Positions 1 through 6,582 are shown, counted from the stretch's first letter. The stretch is DNA of 19,877 nt from Candidatus Magasanikiibacteriota bacterium (GCA_903853785.1 CAINUM010000003.1:1-19877), one strand, 5' to 3'. Notes: a model not told the origin generated them from the sequence alone. Numbers and translations: made by a program.

Positions 1-306
1 AGTTATACTATGGTGCTTCACAATCTTTATCCAAAATATTTTGTTGATGATCTAAAACCGGTACATAATATTTATTTGTTGTTTATTGCTGAATGGGGGG
101 TGATGGGATTATTTTTATTATCATGGTTCTTAGTTTATACCAAAAAAATACTTAATTGGTCTTTTCCTCCCTTGATAGTTTTATTAATCGCAGGATTTTT
201 TGATCATTGGAGCGTAAGTACTTTTACTGGGTTAGTATTTTTATGTTTGATGGTAGGTCTTTCAGTTAAATATGTCGGCATTGACACAAAAGTGTCTCAA
301 GAGTAA
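1..306 (+). CDS. O-antigen ligase/polymerase-like membrane protein, C-terminal fragment (5' end outside window)
   Basis: The reading frame is open from the first base, so this is the last 101 residues of a larger gene; the ATG at position 10 is probably internal. The visible part has a His-Asn-x-Tyr-Leu motif followed by Ala-Glu-x-Gly-x-x-Gly-Leu (VHNIYLLFIAEWGVMGLF), the pattern found near the C-terminus of Wzy_C/WaaL-type O-antigen ligases and polymerases, where it lies between the large extracytoplasmic loop and the next membrane helix. Two or three hydrophobic helices follow (about residues 25-45, 57-70 and 75-90 of the fragment). The likely role is assembly or ligation of surface polysaccharide at the cytoplasmic membrane. 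It ends in TAA, and its last codons overlap a promoter for the downstream RNA. Family is moderately sure; exact substrate is unknown. Confidence 0.6.
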   Translation, partial: SYTMVLHNLYPKYFVDDLKPVHNIYLLFIAEWGVMGLFLLSWFLVYTKKILNWSFPPLIVLLIAGFFDHWSVSTFTGLVFLCLMVGLSVKYVGIDTKVSQE

Positions 307-309
307 GAT
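281..309 (+). promoter_or_regulatory. Sigma-70-type promoter for the structured RNA at 316-440
   Basis: A perfect -35 box TTGACA (281-286) is followed after 17 bases by TAAGAT (304-309), which matches four of six bases of the -10 consensus. The predicted transcription start near 316 falls just before the left arm of the long hairpin RNA. The promoter overlaps the end of the preceding gene. Confidence 0.45.
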
Positions 310-315
310 TAAGGT

Positions 316-440
316 TCCAAGAGACCAGAGTTGGGAACAGACTCTCTCGCACGCCATAGTTCCGGGCTAGACCATAGACAGGCATAGTCCGGACAATAAG
401 TGGACGGCGAGCAAAGTTCGTTCCCAACCCTGGTTTTTTG
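316..440 (+). ncRNA. Candidate structured small RNA, family not recognised
   Basis: The stretch between the membrane-protein fragment and groES has no ORF but is strongly structured. The arm CCAGAGTTGGGAAC (325-338) pairs with GTTCCCAACCCTGG (420-433) with 13 of 14 pairs, and six T residues follow at 434-439. Inside, CTCGC (346-350) pairs with GCGAG (407-411). GTTCCGG (359-365) pairs with CCGGAC (389-394) with one bulge, continuing through CTA (367-369) with TAG (385-387) to a small loop near 374-380. The whole would be one long rod of about 120 nt, framed by a promoter (281-309) and a T-run that could terminate it. Its size and shape recall 6S or SRP RNA, but I do not see the diagnostic motifs of either. 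It may instead be only an elaborate terminator of the upstream gene. Confidence 0.5.
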
Positions 441-448
441 TTTGCATC

Positions 449-476
449 TTGACATTTTTGATAAAATAGTTAAAAT
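449..476 (+). promoter_or_regulatory. groESL promoter
   Basis: A perfect -35 TTGACA (449-454) is followed after 16 bases by TAAAAT (471-476). The predicted start near 483 lies directly before the CIRCE-like operator at 487-513, the usual arrangement for HrcA-repressed chaperonin operons. The leader to the groES ATG would be about 58 nt. Confidence 0.65.
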
Positions 477-486
477 TATAAACAGT

Positions 487-513
487 TTATCACTCCAATA
501 AATTGAGTGACAA
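487..513 (+). promoter_or_regulatory. CIRCE-like operator (HrcA binding site), variant
   Basis: The inverted repeat TTATCACTC (487-495), a 9-base spacer, and GAGTGACAA (505-513) closely match the CIRCE consensus TTAGCACTC-N9-GAGTGCTAA: eight of nine bases in the left arm, seven of nine in the right, and the exact N9 spacing. Both arms replace the consensus G at position 4 (counted inward from the outer end of each arm) with T. It sits just downstream of the predicted transcription start of groES. Family knowledge: CIRCE is bound by the HrcA repressor and couples groESL to heat stress. That HrcA exists in this genome is inference. Confidence 0.8.
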
Positions 514-540
514 TAAATTTATTTATTAACAATAGTAAAT

Positions 541-846
541 ATGAACATCAAACCATTGGGCGACCGAGTTTTGGTAAAACCTGATAAAGAGCTGGAAGTT
601 ACTGCTTCTGGCATAGTACTACCTTCTTCTTCTGATAAAGAAAAAAAGGCGGAGGGACAGATTATTGCAGTAGGAAATGGTGAAGCAATTACTAGGTTGA
701 ATTTGAAAGTAGGGGATAAAGTATTATATAAAAAATGGGGTGGGGAAGAGGTAAAGATTGGACAGGGAAGTTCTGAGGAGATTTACAAGATTTTGTATGT
801 TGGGACAGGGGAGGATAATAATAGTATTGTAGCGACTTTTGAATAG
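541..846 (+). CDS. groES: Co-chaperonin GroES
   Basis: A 101-residue protein of the Cpn10/GroES family, the heptameric lid of the GroEL folding chamber in the cytoplasm. It starts with the standard N-terminal strand IKPLGDRVLVKP. Next comes the mobile loop with the hydrophobic tripeptide Ile-Val-Leu (about residues 25-27) that docks on GroEL, then GQIIAVGNG in the position of the roof hairpin region, and the VGDKVLYKKWGGEEV core. It is a little longer than the usual 94-97 residues because about five residues (around VGTGEDNN) are inserted in the last beta hairpin before the C-terminal strand. The ATG at 541 has no Shine-Dalgarno sequence; the context is TAGTAAAT-ATG. It is the first gene of the CIRCE-controlled operon, 130 bases ahead of groEL, and stops with TAG. 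Confidence 0.95.
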   Translation: MNIKPLGDRVLVKPDKELEVTASGIVLPSSSDKEKKAEGQIIAVGNGEAITRLNLKVGDKVLYKKWGGEEVKIGQGSSEEIYKILYVGTGEDNNSIVATFE

Positions 847-860
847 TTTGTTGGTTTGTC

Positions 861-952
861 GTTCAACAATATACCTTTTGGCTCTCCTCACCTCGCGAGA
901 GGTTCAGGGATGAGCCTTGGCTCATAACCCGCCAAAAGATATATTGTCGAAC
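861..952 (+). repeat. Structured intergenic repeat, copy A (three-way junction hairpin between groES and groEL)
   Basis: Outer arms 861-882 and 931-952 pair in 20 of 22 positions. They enclose two hairpins: CCTC-GCGA-GAGG (891-902, a GNRA-type tetraloop) and ATGAGC-CTTG-GCTCAT (910-925), the second extended by GGG (907-909) with CCC (928-930). The core at 908-930 recurs with a single mismatch on the minus strand at 4965-4987, so this is a dispersed repeat and not a one-off terminator. There is no T-run, so it is unlikely to end transcription. It could shape groES/groEL mRNA processing or relative expression, or be a non-autonomous mobile element. Confidence 0.75.
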
Positions 953-976
953 TCTTTATTCATTATTCATTTAAAT

Positions 977-2614
977 ATGGCAAAACAAATTTTATATAGT
1001 GATGATGCTCGTCACAAACTTTTGAACGGGGTAAATATTTTGGCTAATGCTGTAAAAGTAACTTTGGGGCCTCGCGGTCGCAATGTTGTGATAGATAAAG
1101 GTTATGGCGCTCCTACAATCACCAAAGACGGTGTGACTGTAGCCAAAGAAATAGAAGTAGAAGATAAATTTGAAAATGCTGGTGTTGAGCTGGTAAAAGA
1201 AGTAGCTAGTAAAACTAACGATGATGTTGGCGACGGTACAACTACCGCCACTGTTTTGGCTCAGGCTATCGTGCGTGAAGGTTTGAAGAACGTTACCGCC
1301 GGTGCGAATCCAGTCGCTCTCAAACGTGGTATTGATAAAGCGGTAGAATTGATTGTGAAAGAGTTGAAAGAAAATATTTCTAAACCAGTGAATGAAGACG
1401 AGATTGCCAATGTAGCGGCCATTTCTGCTAACGACAAAGAAATTGGTAAAAAAATTGCTGACGCCATGAAAGCGGTCGGCAAAGATGGTGTAATCACTGT
1501 TGAAGAATCACAATCTTTTGGAATGGAAATTGAAACCGTTCAGGGAATGCGTTTTGACAAAGGTTATGTCTCTCATTACATGGTTACAAATTCTGATCGT
1601 ATGGAAGCGGAATACATGGATCCATATATTTTGATAACTGATAAAAAAATTAGTTCGATCCACGATGTTTTGCCTGTTCTGGAAAAAGTGGTTCAGAGTG
1701 GTAAAAAAGATTTAGTGATTATTGCTGACGATGTTGATGGCGAAGCATTGGCAACCTTGGTGGTTAATAAAATGCGTGGCACTTTCAATGTGTTAGCGGT
1801 AAAAGCTCCAGGTTTTGGTGATCGTCGCAAAGAGATGTTGCAAGATATCGCGGTTTTGACCGGTGGGAAAGTAATTACTGAGGAACTTGGATTAAAATTG
1901 GATGCAACTAATTTGGAAGATTTAGGTCAAGCCCACAAAGTAACTGCAAACAAAGAAAATACTACAATTGTAAATGGCAAAGGAGATCAAAAAGTAGTTC
2001 AAGAACGTGTAGCTCAGATTCGAAAATTGATCGAACAGTCTGATAGTGATTTTGATAAAGAAAAACTTCAAGAACGTTTGGCTAAATTAGCCGGAGGTGT
2101 AGCGATCATTCGAGTAGGTGCGGCAACTGAGACTGAAATGAAAGAAGTGAAACATCGTATTGAAGATGCAGTAGGAGCTACCAAGGCGGCAGTTGAAGAG
2201 GGTGTGGTGCCAGGCGGCGGCGTGGCTTTGATTCGTGCAGTAAAGGCTTTGGAAGGCATGGCCACAACCCATGAAGAAGAAGTGGCGGTGAAAATTCTGC
2301 GTCGTGCTATCGAAGAACCACTTCGCCAAATTGCTGAAAATGCTGGTGTAGATGGTGCAGTCGTCGTAGAAGAAGTTCGAAAATTATCTGGTAACATGGG
2401 TTACAATGCCCAGTCCGAACAATATGAAGATATGGTTAAAGCTGGTATTATCGATCCAACTAAAGTAACTCGTAGTGCGCTGCAAAATGCTGCTTCAATC
2501 GCCGGAATGTTCCTAACTACCGAAGCAATCATCACGGATTTGCCAAAGAAAGATGAACCCGCAATGCCGCCAATGGGTGGTGGTATGGGTGGAATGGGCG
2601 GAGGAATGTATTAA
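977..2614 (+). CDS. groEL: Chaperonin GroEL (Hsp60)
   Basis: A 545-residue group I chaperonin, the ATP-driven double-ring foldase of the cytoplasm. It has the N-terminal AKQILYSDDAR, the nucleotide-binding LGPRGRNVVIDKGYGAPTITKDG segment with the catalytic Asp of TKDG, the GDGTTTATVLAQ phosphate loop, a complete apical domain, the VGAATETEMKEVKHRIEDA segment carrying the Asp equivalent to E. coli D398, and a Gly-Gly-Met rich tail ending GMGGGMY. Length is normal. I chose the ATG at 977 because it gives the family N-terminus; a longer reading from a TTG at 917 would add 20 residues encoded within the structured repeat. No Shine-Dalgarno is present (context TTTAAAT-ATG). It shares the operon and heat regulation with groES and is followed by a terminator at 2648-2677. 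Confidence 0.97.
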   Translation: MAKQILYSDDARHKLLNGVNILANAVKVTLGPRGRNVVIDKGYGAPTITKDGVTVAKEIEVEDKFENAGVELVKEVASKTNDDVGDGTTTATVLAQAIVREGLKNVTAGANPVALKRGIDKAVELIVKELKENISKPVNEDEIANVAAISANDKEIGKKIADAMKAVGKDGVITVEESQSFGMEIETVQGMRFDKGYVSHYMVTNSDRMEAEYMDPYILITDKKISSIHDVLPVLEKVVQSGKKDLVIIADDVDGEALATLVVNKMRGTFNVLAVKAPGFGDRRKEMLQDIAVLTGGKVITEELGLKLDATNLEDLGQAHKVTANKENTTIVNGKGDQKVVQERVAQIRKLIEQSDSDFDKEKLQERLAKLAGGVAIIRVGAATETEMKEVKHRIEDAVGATKAAVEEGVVPGGGVALIRAVKALEGMATTHEEEVAVKILRRAIEEPLRQIAENAGVDGAVVVEEVRKLSGNMGYNAQSEQYEDMVKAGIIDPTKVTRSALQNAASIAGMFLTTEAIITDLPKKDEPAMPPMGGGMGGMGGGMY

Positions 2615-2647
2615 AAAATATTTTAAAAGTTCAATAATAATTTTTAT

Positions 2648-2677
2648 AAAACAGCCCGAGCAATCCGGCTGTTTTTT
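2648..2677 (+). terminator. Intrinsic terminator of the groESL operon
   Basis: AAAACAGCC (2648-2656) pairs with GGCTGTTTT (2667-2675) around a 10-base loop, and the T-run continues to 2677. It lies 33 bases after the groEL stop. Confidence 0.85.
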
Positions 2678-2694
2678 ATTATAAATTCGCTAGG

Positions 2695-2723
2695 TTGCTA
2701 TTATGTTTAGTTTGAGATAAAAT
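2695..2723 (+). promoter_or_regulatory. Promoter of the 2755-4937 operon
   Basis: TTGCTA (2695-2700), a 17-base spacer and TAAAAT (2718-2723) give a plausible sigma-70 promoter just after the groEL terminator. The predicted start near 2730 leaves a leader of about 25 bases before the ATG at 2755. Confidence 0.45.
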
Positions 2724-2754
2724 ACCCCTGTTTGAAAAGTGTAATAATTATTTT

Positions 2755-3240
2755 ATGATTCGAGCCTTGGTAGATTTTTTTTCTGGTTTTCCCCCAGAAG
2801 TAGCCACTTTTATTTTATCTATGTTACCTTTTACAGAAAAGGTTTCTTTGGCGATCGGCATTGCTGCTTTTCATTTAGTTCCTTGGGAAGCAATGATTTT
2901 AGTATCGGTGGGCAACATGGTACCAATTTTATTAATTTTAGGACTAGCCGAAAGATTCCATATCTGGATTTCAAAAAATGATGGTTTTTTTGGAAAAACT
3001 TGGATAAAAACAATAGCGCATGCCCAGGGAAAATTTGCTAAATATCAAAAATATGAATTGTGGGGATTGTTTATTTTTATGAGTTTACCTTTACCAATCA
3101 ATGGTGGTATAAGTGGTGCATTAATCGCTTTTATTCTTGGTATGCCAGCTAAAAAAGCTTGGCCATATCTTTTTGCTGGTGTTATTGTCTCCAATTTAAT
3201 CACTTTGGGTGTTACGGTTGGTTTGGTAAAAATATTTTAA
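2755..3240 (+). CDS. COG2426-type small membrane protein (putative small multidrug export family)
   Basis: A 161-residue, very hydrophobic protein with about four membrane helices (around residues 13-40, 42-64, 100-128 and 136-158). The middle segment SLPLPINGGISGALIAFILGMPAKKAW, with its conserved small-residue/proline turn, and the early LPFTEKVSLAIGIAAF match the layout of the Pfam Sm_multidrug_ex (PF06695) family. The usual Glu-Leu-Arg-Gly of that family is replaced here by Thr-Glu-Lys-Val-Ser. Despite the family name, transport of drugs is not demonstrated for most members, so the function is really unknown. It is the first gene of the operon with prfB, whose ATG begins 16 bases after this stop. 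The start ATG at 2755 lacks a Shine-Dalgarno sequence. Confidence 0.7.
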   Translation: MIRALVDFFSGFPPEVATFILSMLPFTEKVSLAIGIAAFHLVPWEAMILVSVGNMVPILLILGLAERFHIWISKNDGFFGKTWIKTIAHAQGKFAKYQKYELWGLFIFMSLPLPINGGISGALIAFILGMPAKKAWPYLFAGVIVSNLITLGVTVGLVKIF

Positions 3241-3256
3241 TCCACCTATAGTAAAT

Positions 3257-4333
3257 ATGAATTTGGATAAATTACAGATATTGGATACAAAGATTGAAGG
3301 GGCAATGAATCTTTTGAAATTACCAGATTTAAAAATAAAAGCACAACAGCTGGAACTCCAAATGAATGAGACTGATTTTTGGTCTGATCAAAAACGGGCG
3401 CAAAATATTTCTCAAGATTATCAAAGTATAAAATCTGAAGTTGAAAAATGGGAGGAAATAAAAAAACAAGTCGTTGATTTGTTGGAGCTAGCTCAGAGCG
3501 GTGATGAAAGTCTAGAAAAAGAAATTGAAAACCAAACCGCCCAACTCGAAAAAAAGTTTCAAGATTACGAATTGTTTTTATTGCTCAACGGCCCTTACGA
3601 CCAAAACAATGCAATCGTAGCGATTCACGCTGGTAGTGGTGGAACTGAAGCTCAAGATTGGGCAGAAATGTTGTTGCGGATGATTTCTCGATTTTGTGAA
3701 AAGCAGAATTGGCGATTGGAAATATTGGATGAAAGTCGTGGCGAAAAAGTAGGTTACAAGTCCATCACTTTTCGAATAACTGGGCGTTATGCATTTGGTT
3801 ATTTAAAATCAGAACACGGTGTACATCGCATGGTACGTATTTCTCCTTTTGATGCTGAAAAAATGCGCCATACCACGTTTGCTTTAATGGAAGTATTACC
3901 AGAATTAGATGATAGAATCGAAGTGAGCGTTGATCCCAAAGATTTGCGTATTGATACTTTTATGAGCGGTGGAAAAGGTGGGCAGAGTGTGAATACAACT
4001 TATAGTGCGGTACGCATTGTACATTTGCCGACAGGGATTAGTGTCTCTTGTCAAAATGAGCGTTCACAGATGCAAAACAAAGAAACGGCGATGAAAATTC
4101 TCAAAGCCAAATTACATTTGCTGGAAGAAGAAAAACAAGCAAAAGCACATAAAGAATTACGCGGTGAATACAAATCAGCGGAATGGGGGAATCAAATTCG
4201 TAGTTATGTTTTGCATCCTTATCATTTGGTAAAGGATCATCGTACAGATTATGAATCGACGGATCCAGAAGGTGTGCTCGAGGGTGAGTTGTTGCCGCTT
4301 TGCGAAGCATACCTTAAGTGGATTAAAGAATAA
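3257..4333 (+). CDS. prfB: Peptide chain release factor 2 (RF2)
   Basis: A 358-residue class I release factor that recognises UAA and UGA in the ribosomal A site and triggers peptide release. The stop-codon reading tripeptide Ser-Pro-Phe is at residues 196-198 (VRISPFDAEKMRHTTFA), which identifies RF2, since RF1 has Pro-x-Thr. The Gly-Gly-Gln catalytic motif is at 241-243 (GGKGGQSVN). An N-terminal coiled-coil domain 1 and the full C-terminal part are present. The gene reads in one frame from ATG 3257; the UGA-dependent +1 frameshift that autoregulates prfB in many bacteria is absent. No Shine-Dalgarno is seen (TAGTAAAT-ATG). Only one base separates its TAA from the next ATG (TAATATG), so translation is probably coupled. 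Presence of RF2 argues that UGA is a stop here and not reassigned to glycine as in Gracilibacteria/Absconditabacteria. Confidence 0.95.
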   Translation: MNLDKLQILDTKIEGAMNLLKLPDLKIKAQQLELQMNETDFWSDQKRAQNISQDYQSIKSEVEKWEEIKKQVVDLLELAQSGDESLEKEIENQTAQLEKKFQDYELFLLLNGPYDQNNAIVAIHAGSGGTEAQDWAEMLLRMISRFCEKQNWRLEILDESRGEKVGYKSITFRITGRYAFGYLKSEHGVHRMVRISPFDAEKMRHTTFALMEVLPELDDRIEVSVDPKDLRIDTFMSGGKGGQSVNTTYSAVRIVHLPTGISVSCQNERSQMQNKETAMKILKAKLHLLEEEKQAKAHKELRGEYKSAEWGNQIRSYVLHPYHLVKDHRTDYESTDPEGVLEGELLPLCEAYLKWIKE

Positions 4334-4334
4334 T

Positions 4335-4937
4335 ATGAATATAATGACTGAATGTAATTTAGCAGCATTGATTTTCGAAATTCTAAACGGAAAAGTTTTG
4401 GTTTTTCCGACGGAGACTTCTTATGGGTTGGGTTGTGATGCTACTAATCAAGAATCCGTAGATAAGATTTTTAAAATAAAAGGTAGAGTAGAGGACAAGC
4501 CACTATTAGTGGTAGTCGATAGTATTGAAACTGCTAAAAAATATTTGCGTTGGAATGAAACTTTGGAAAAATTGGCGCAAAAATATTGGCCAGGACCTCT
4601 CACGATTGTGGGAGAATATGTTGGCGGTAATTTGGCTAAGGGCGTAGTGGGAAAAGATAATACTATCGCTGTGCGCGTGTCATCGTTTCCACTTATTAAA
4701 TCCATTACTCAAAAAATTCAACGTCCACTCGTAGCGACTTCGGCGAATTTAGCTGGAGAGCCTTCACTTTTTGATCCAAAAGAAATTGTTAAAGTTTTTG
4801 AAAACCAATCACAACAGCCGGATATAATTTTAAATTACGGAATATTGCCAAAATCAGAACCGACAACTTTGGTTAATGTTATAAACAATGAGGTAGAAAT
4901 ATTAAGACGGGGCAGTATAGTTGTAGATATAATTTAA
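4335..4937 (+). CDS. tsaC: L-threonylcarbamoyladenylate synthase, YrdC/Sua5 family
   Basis: A 200-residue YrdC-domain protein. The family makes threonylcarbamoyl-AMP from threonine, bicarbonate and ATP, the first step of the t6A37 modification of ANN-decoding tRNAs in the cytoplasm. Family motifs visible are PTETSYGLGCDA (from residue 25), KIKGRVEDKPLLVVV, WPGPLTIV, AVRVSSFP, VATSANLAGEPS (from residue 133) and the closing ILRRGSIV. There is no Sua5 C-terminal domain, so it is the short TsaC-type architecture. I chose ATG 4335, one base after the prfB stop; the longer reading from 4251 would overlap prfB by 83 bases and add 28 residues with no family similarity. ATG 4344 (MTECN) is a possible alternative. 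It ends in TAA and is followed by repeat copy B. Confidence 0.9.
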   Translation: MNIMTECNLAALIFEILNGKVLVFPTETSYGLGCDATNQESVDKIFKIKGRVEDKPLLVVVDSIETAKKYLRWNETLEKLAQKYWPGPLTIVGEYVGGNLAKGVVGKDNTIAVRVSSFPLIKSITQKIQRPLVATSANLAGEPSLFDPKEIVKVFENQSQQPDIILNYGILPKSEPTTLVNVINNEVEILRRGSIVVDII

Positions 4938-4946
4938 TAAGAGGAT

Positions 4947-5027
4947 GTGGTTATTCATTTGAGCGGGTTATGAGCCGAGGCTCATCCTTTCAGCCTCGCG
5001 GCTGAAAAAAGCGAAAAGAATAATCAC
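4947..5027 (-). repeat. Structured intergenic repeat, copy B (inverted relative to copy A)
   Basis: Read on the minus strand, 4987-4965 matches 908-930 of copy A with one mismatch and contains the ATGAGC...GCTCAT hairpin (4970-4985). A second hairpin is CAGCC/GGCTG (4991-5004), with a GCGA loop on the minus strand, extended to 8 bp by flanking T/A pairs. Outer arms 4947-4964 and 5011-5027 pair over about 14 positions, but their sequence differs from the arms of copy A. Stems are thus conserved while sequence is not, which points to a selected structure. It fills the gap between tsaC and rsmA. Confidence 0.7.
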
Positions 5028-5041
5028 GACCGATGTAATGT

Positions 5042-5896
5042 ATGAATGAAAAACTTTTTAATACAGATTATTTAAAACACCTTTGTCAGAAATTTCAACT
5101 TCGACCATCAAAAGAATATGGTCAAAATTATTTGATTAATCCAGAGGTGATTGAAACAATGATCGCCGCTAGTGGTGTAAACAAAAAAGATACCGTCGTA
5201 GAAGTCGGCCCTGGTTTTGGTATTCTCACATTAGATTTGGCCGCAAAAGTAAAAAAATTACTCACTTTTGAAATTGAAGTAAAATTAAAACCATATTGGG
5301 AAGAAATTAGCACTCGCTTGGCCCAAAGCAAAGAAAAGAACTTTGATGTTATTTGGGGTAACGTTTTGCGAGCGGATCAGAAACTTTTCCCAAAAAATTA
5401 TAAAGTAGTAGCTAATTTACCATATCAAATCACTTCACCAGTATTAAAATTCTTTTTAGAGGATTTAGAAAACAAACCAAAAGAAATGACTTTAATGGTA
5501 CAAAAAGAAGTGGCAGAGAGAATTTGCGCTAAACCAGGGGAGATGTCGGTCCTAGGATTGTCAGTGCAGTATTTTGGACAAGCGCAAATCATGGGTGAAG
5601 TAAAAAATAATAATTTTTGGCCAGTACCTCAGGTAGATTCCGCGATAATTAAAATAGTTTTAGATAAAACCACCACGACCAGAGCGGAAGATAAAGCTTT
5701 TTTCAAATTTGTAAAAGTTGGCTTCGCTCAAAAAAGAAAATTACTTATAAAAAATTTATTGCCGACAATTGGCAAACAACATAAAGAAAAATTTATTGCT
5801 GAACTTAAAAAAATGGGCTTTACTGAAACTGTGCGAGCACAAGAATTGAGCGTAGAAAATTGGCAACAACTAGTGAAGATATCCACATTACTATAA
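5042..5896 (+). CDS. rsmA: 16S rRNA (adenine1518-N6/adenine1519-N6)-dimethyltransferase
   Basis: A 284-residue KsgA/RsmA/Dim1-family enzyme that uses S-adenosylmethionine to dimethylate two adjacent adenines near the 3' end of 16S rRNA during late 30S assembly. The SAM-binding motif I is VVEVGPGFG (residues 52-60), the acidic motif follows as FEIEVKLKPY, and the catalytic motif IV is NLPYQITSP (from residue 125). A normal C-terminal helical domain is present (VPQVDSAIIKI, then VGFAQKRKLLIKNL). The early GQNYLIN replaces the common GQNFL-D pattern. Length is typical. The ATG at 5042 has no Shine-Dalgarno. It lies 104 bases after tsaC, with repeat copy B between. It ends TAA, and the promoter of the next operon overlaps its last codons. 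Confidence 0.93.
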   Translation: MNEKLFNTDYLKHLCQKFQLRPSKEYGQNYLINPEVIETMIAASGVNKKDTVVEVGPGFGILTLDLAAKVKKLLTFEIEVKLKPYWEEISTRLAQSKEKNFDVIWGNVLRADQKLFPKNYKVVANLPYQITSPVLKFFLEDLENKPKEMTLMVQKEVAERICAKPGEMSVLGLSVQYFGQAQIMGEVKNNNFWPVPQVDSAIIKIVLDKTTTTRAEDKAFFKFVKVGFAQKRKLLIKNLLPTIGKQHKEKFIAELKKMGFTETVRAQELSVENWQQLVKISTLL

Positions 5897-5917
5897 TAAG
5901 GTTTTTTGTGTTATAAT
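5889..5917 (+). promoter_or_regulatory. Extended -10 promoter of the 5938-14460 operon
   Basis: TG-T-TATAAT at 5909-5917 is a perfect extended -10 element; the -35 region (TACTAT at 5889-5894 with 17-base spacing) is weak, as is common for extended -10 promoters. The start would be near 5924, giving a 14-base leader. The same GTGnTATAATA core precedes the genes at 15582 and 16504. Confidence 0.6.
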
Positions 5918-5937
5918 ATTATAAAACAATTGGGCCT

Positions 5938-6582
5938 ATGGTAGAAAACGAACAACCTACTGAAAACGGCTTATCAAAAGAGCAGAAGATTGGCTTTGTC
6001 TTACTGTCGGCTTTTGCTATTTTTGCAATTAGTCTAGGAGTGATGCAAATTCGCAATACCATGTATGGTCATTTTGCTCTAAACAATCAAATTCCAAATA
6101 CTTTAAAAGAACAAGTAAACACCGTGGACGCTTTGCGTTTTCGCGATACTGATCGAGATAGTCTAAATGATTTTGATGAGTTATATGTTTACGGCACCAG
6201 TCCTTATTTGGCTGATACTGACAGTGATGGAATTCCAGATGGTGAAGAAGTTAAAAAAGGTTTCGATCCAAATTGTGCACAAGGCAAAGATTGTTCAATG
6301 ACATCTGATGCGGCCGTTGTAACGGAAAGTGCTAGTAGCACATTGGATCCTTCACTTGCACTGCCAGCCAATAAGCCAGCAGAGGATTTGGGTTTAGCGA
6401 TCCAGGATCCGGTACAAGTGCGTAAAATGTTGATTGGTGCGGGTGTAAATAAAGATGTAGTTGCTAAATTTTCAGATGCGGAGCTTATGAAGATGATTAC
6501 TGAAATCATGAGTTCATCTTCAACTGTTAGTAATATTAAAAATTTAAATACCAGTGCTTCGGCTGTTGGGACAAATAAATAA
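5938..6582 (+). CDS. Membrane-anchored protein with thrombospondin type 3-like calcium-binding repeats
   Basis: A 214-residue protein of unknown function. A short charged cytoplasmic N-terminus is followed by one membrane helix (about residues 20-40) with no cleavage site, so the rest should lie outside the membrane. Residues 70-104 carry two Asp-rich repeats (DTDRDSLNDFDELYVYGTSP and DTDSDGIPDGEEVKKGFDP) typical of thrombospondin type 3-like calcium-binding motifs in bacterial surface proteins. A Ser/Thr/Ala/Pro-rich linker follows, then a small helical region (about 158-192, KMLIGAGVNKDVVAKFSDAEL) and a Ser/Asn-rich tail. It starts at ATG 5938, 14 bases after the predicted transcription start. 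The giant secreted protein follows 12 bases later, so the two are co-transcribed and perhaps act together at the cell surface. Confidence 0.7.
   Translation: MVENEQPTENGLSKEQKIGFVLLSAFAIFAISLGVMQIRNTMYGHFALNNQIPNTLKEQVNTVDALRFRDTDRDSLNDFDELYVYGTSPYLADTDSDGIPDGEEVKKGFDPNCAQGKDCSMTSDAAVVTESASSTLDPSLALPANKPAEDLGLAIQDPVQVRKMLIGAGVNKDVVAKFSDAELMKMITEIMSSSSTVSNIKNLNTSASAVGTNK

Noticed and set aside
340..395. Resemblance of CCGGGCT...CATAGACAGG to the RNase P RNA P4 region
   Set aside because: The whole non-coding stretch is too short for RNase P RNA and the other conserved blocks are missing; the bases are better explained by the rod structure.
917..976. N-terminal extension of GroEL from a TTG at 917
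   Set aside because: The extra 20 residues are encoded within the structured repeat, match no GroEL, and the family N-terminus starts exactly at ATG 977.
4251..4334. Longer start for the YrdC-domain protein overlapping prfB
   Set aside because: The extra residues are an out-of-frame reading of the conserved RF2 C-terminus and look unlike the family; ATG 4335 directly follows the prfB stop.
4928..4933. TATAAT at the end of tsaC as an rsmA promoter
   Set aside because: No acceptable -35 box lies 16-18 bases upstream and there is no TG extension, so support is too weak.
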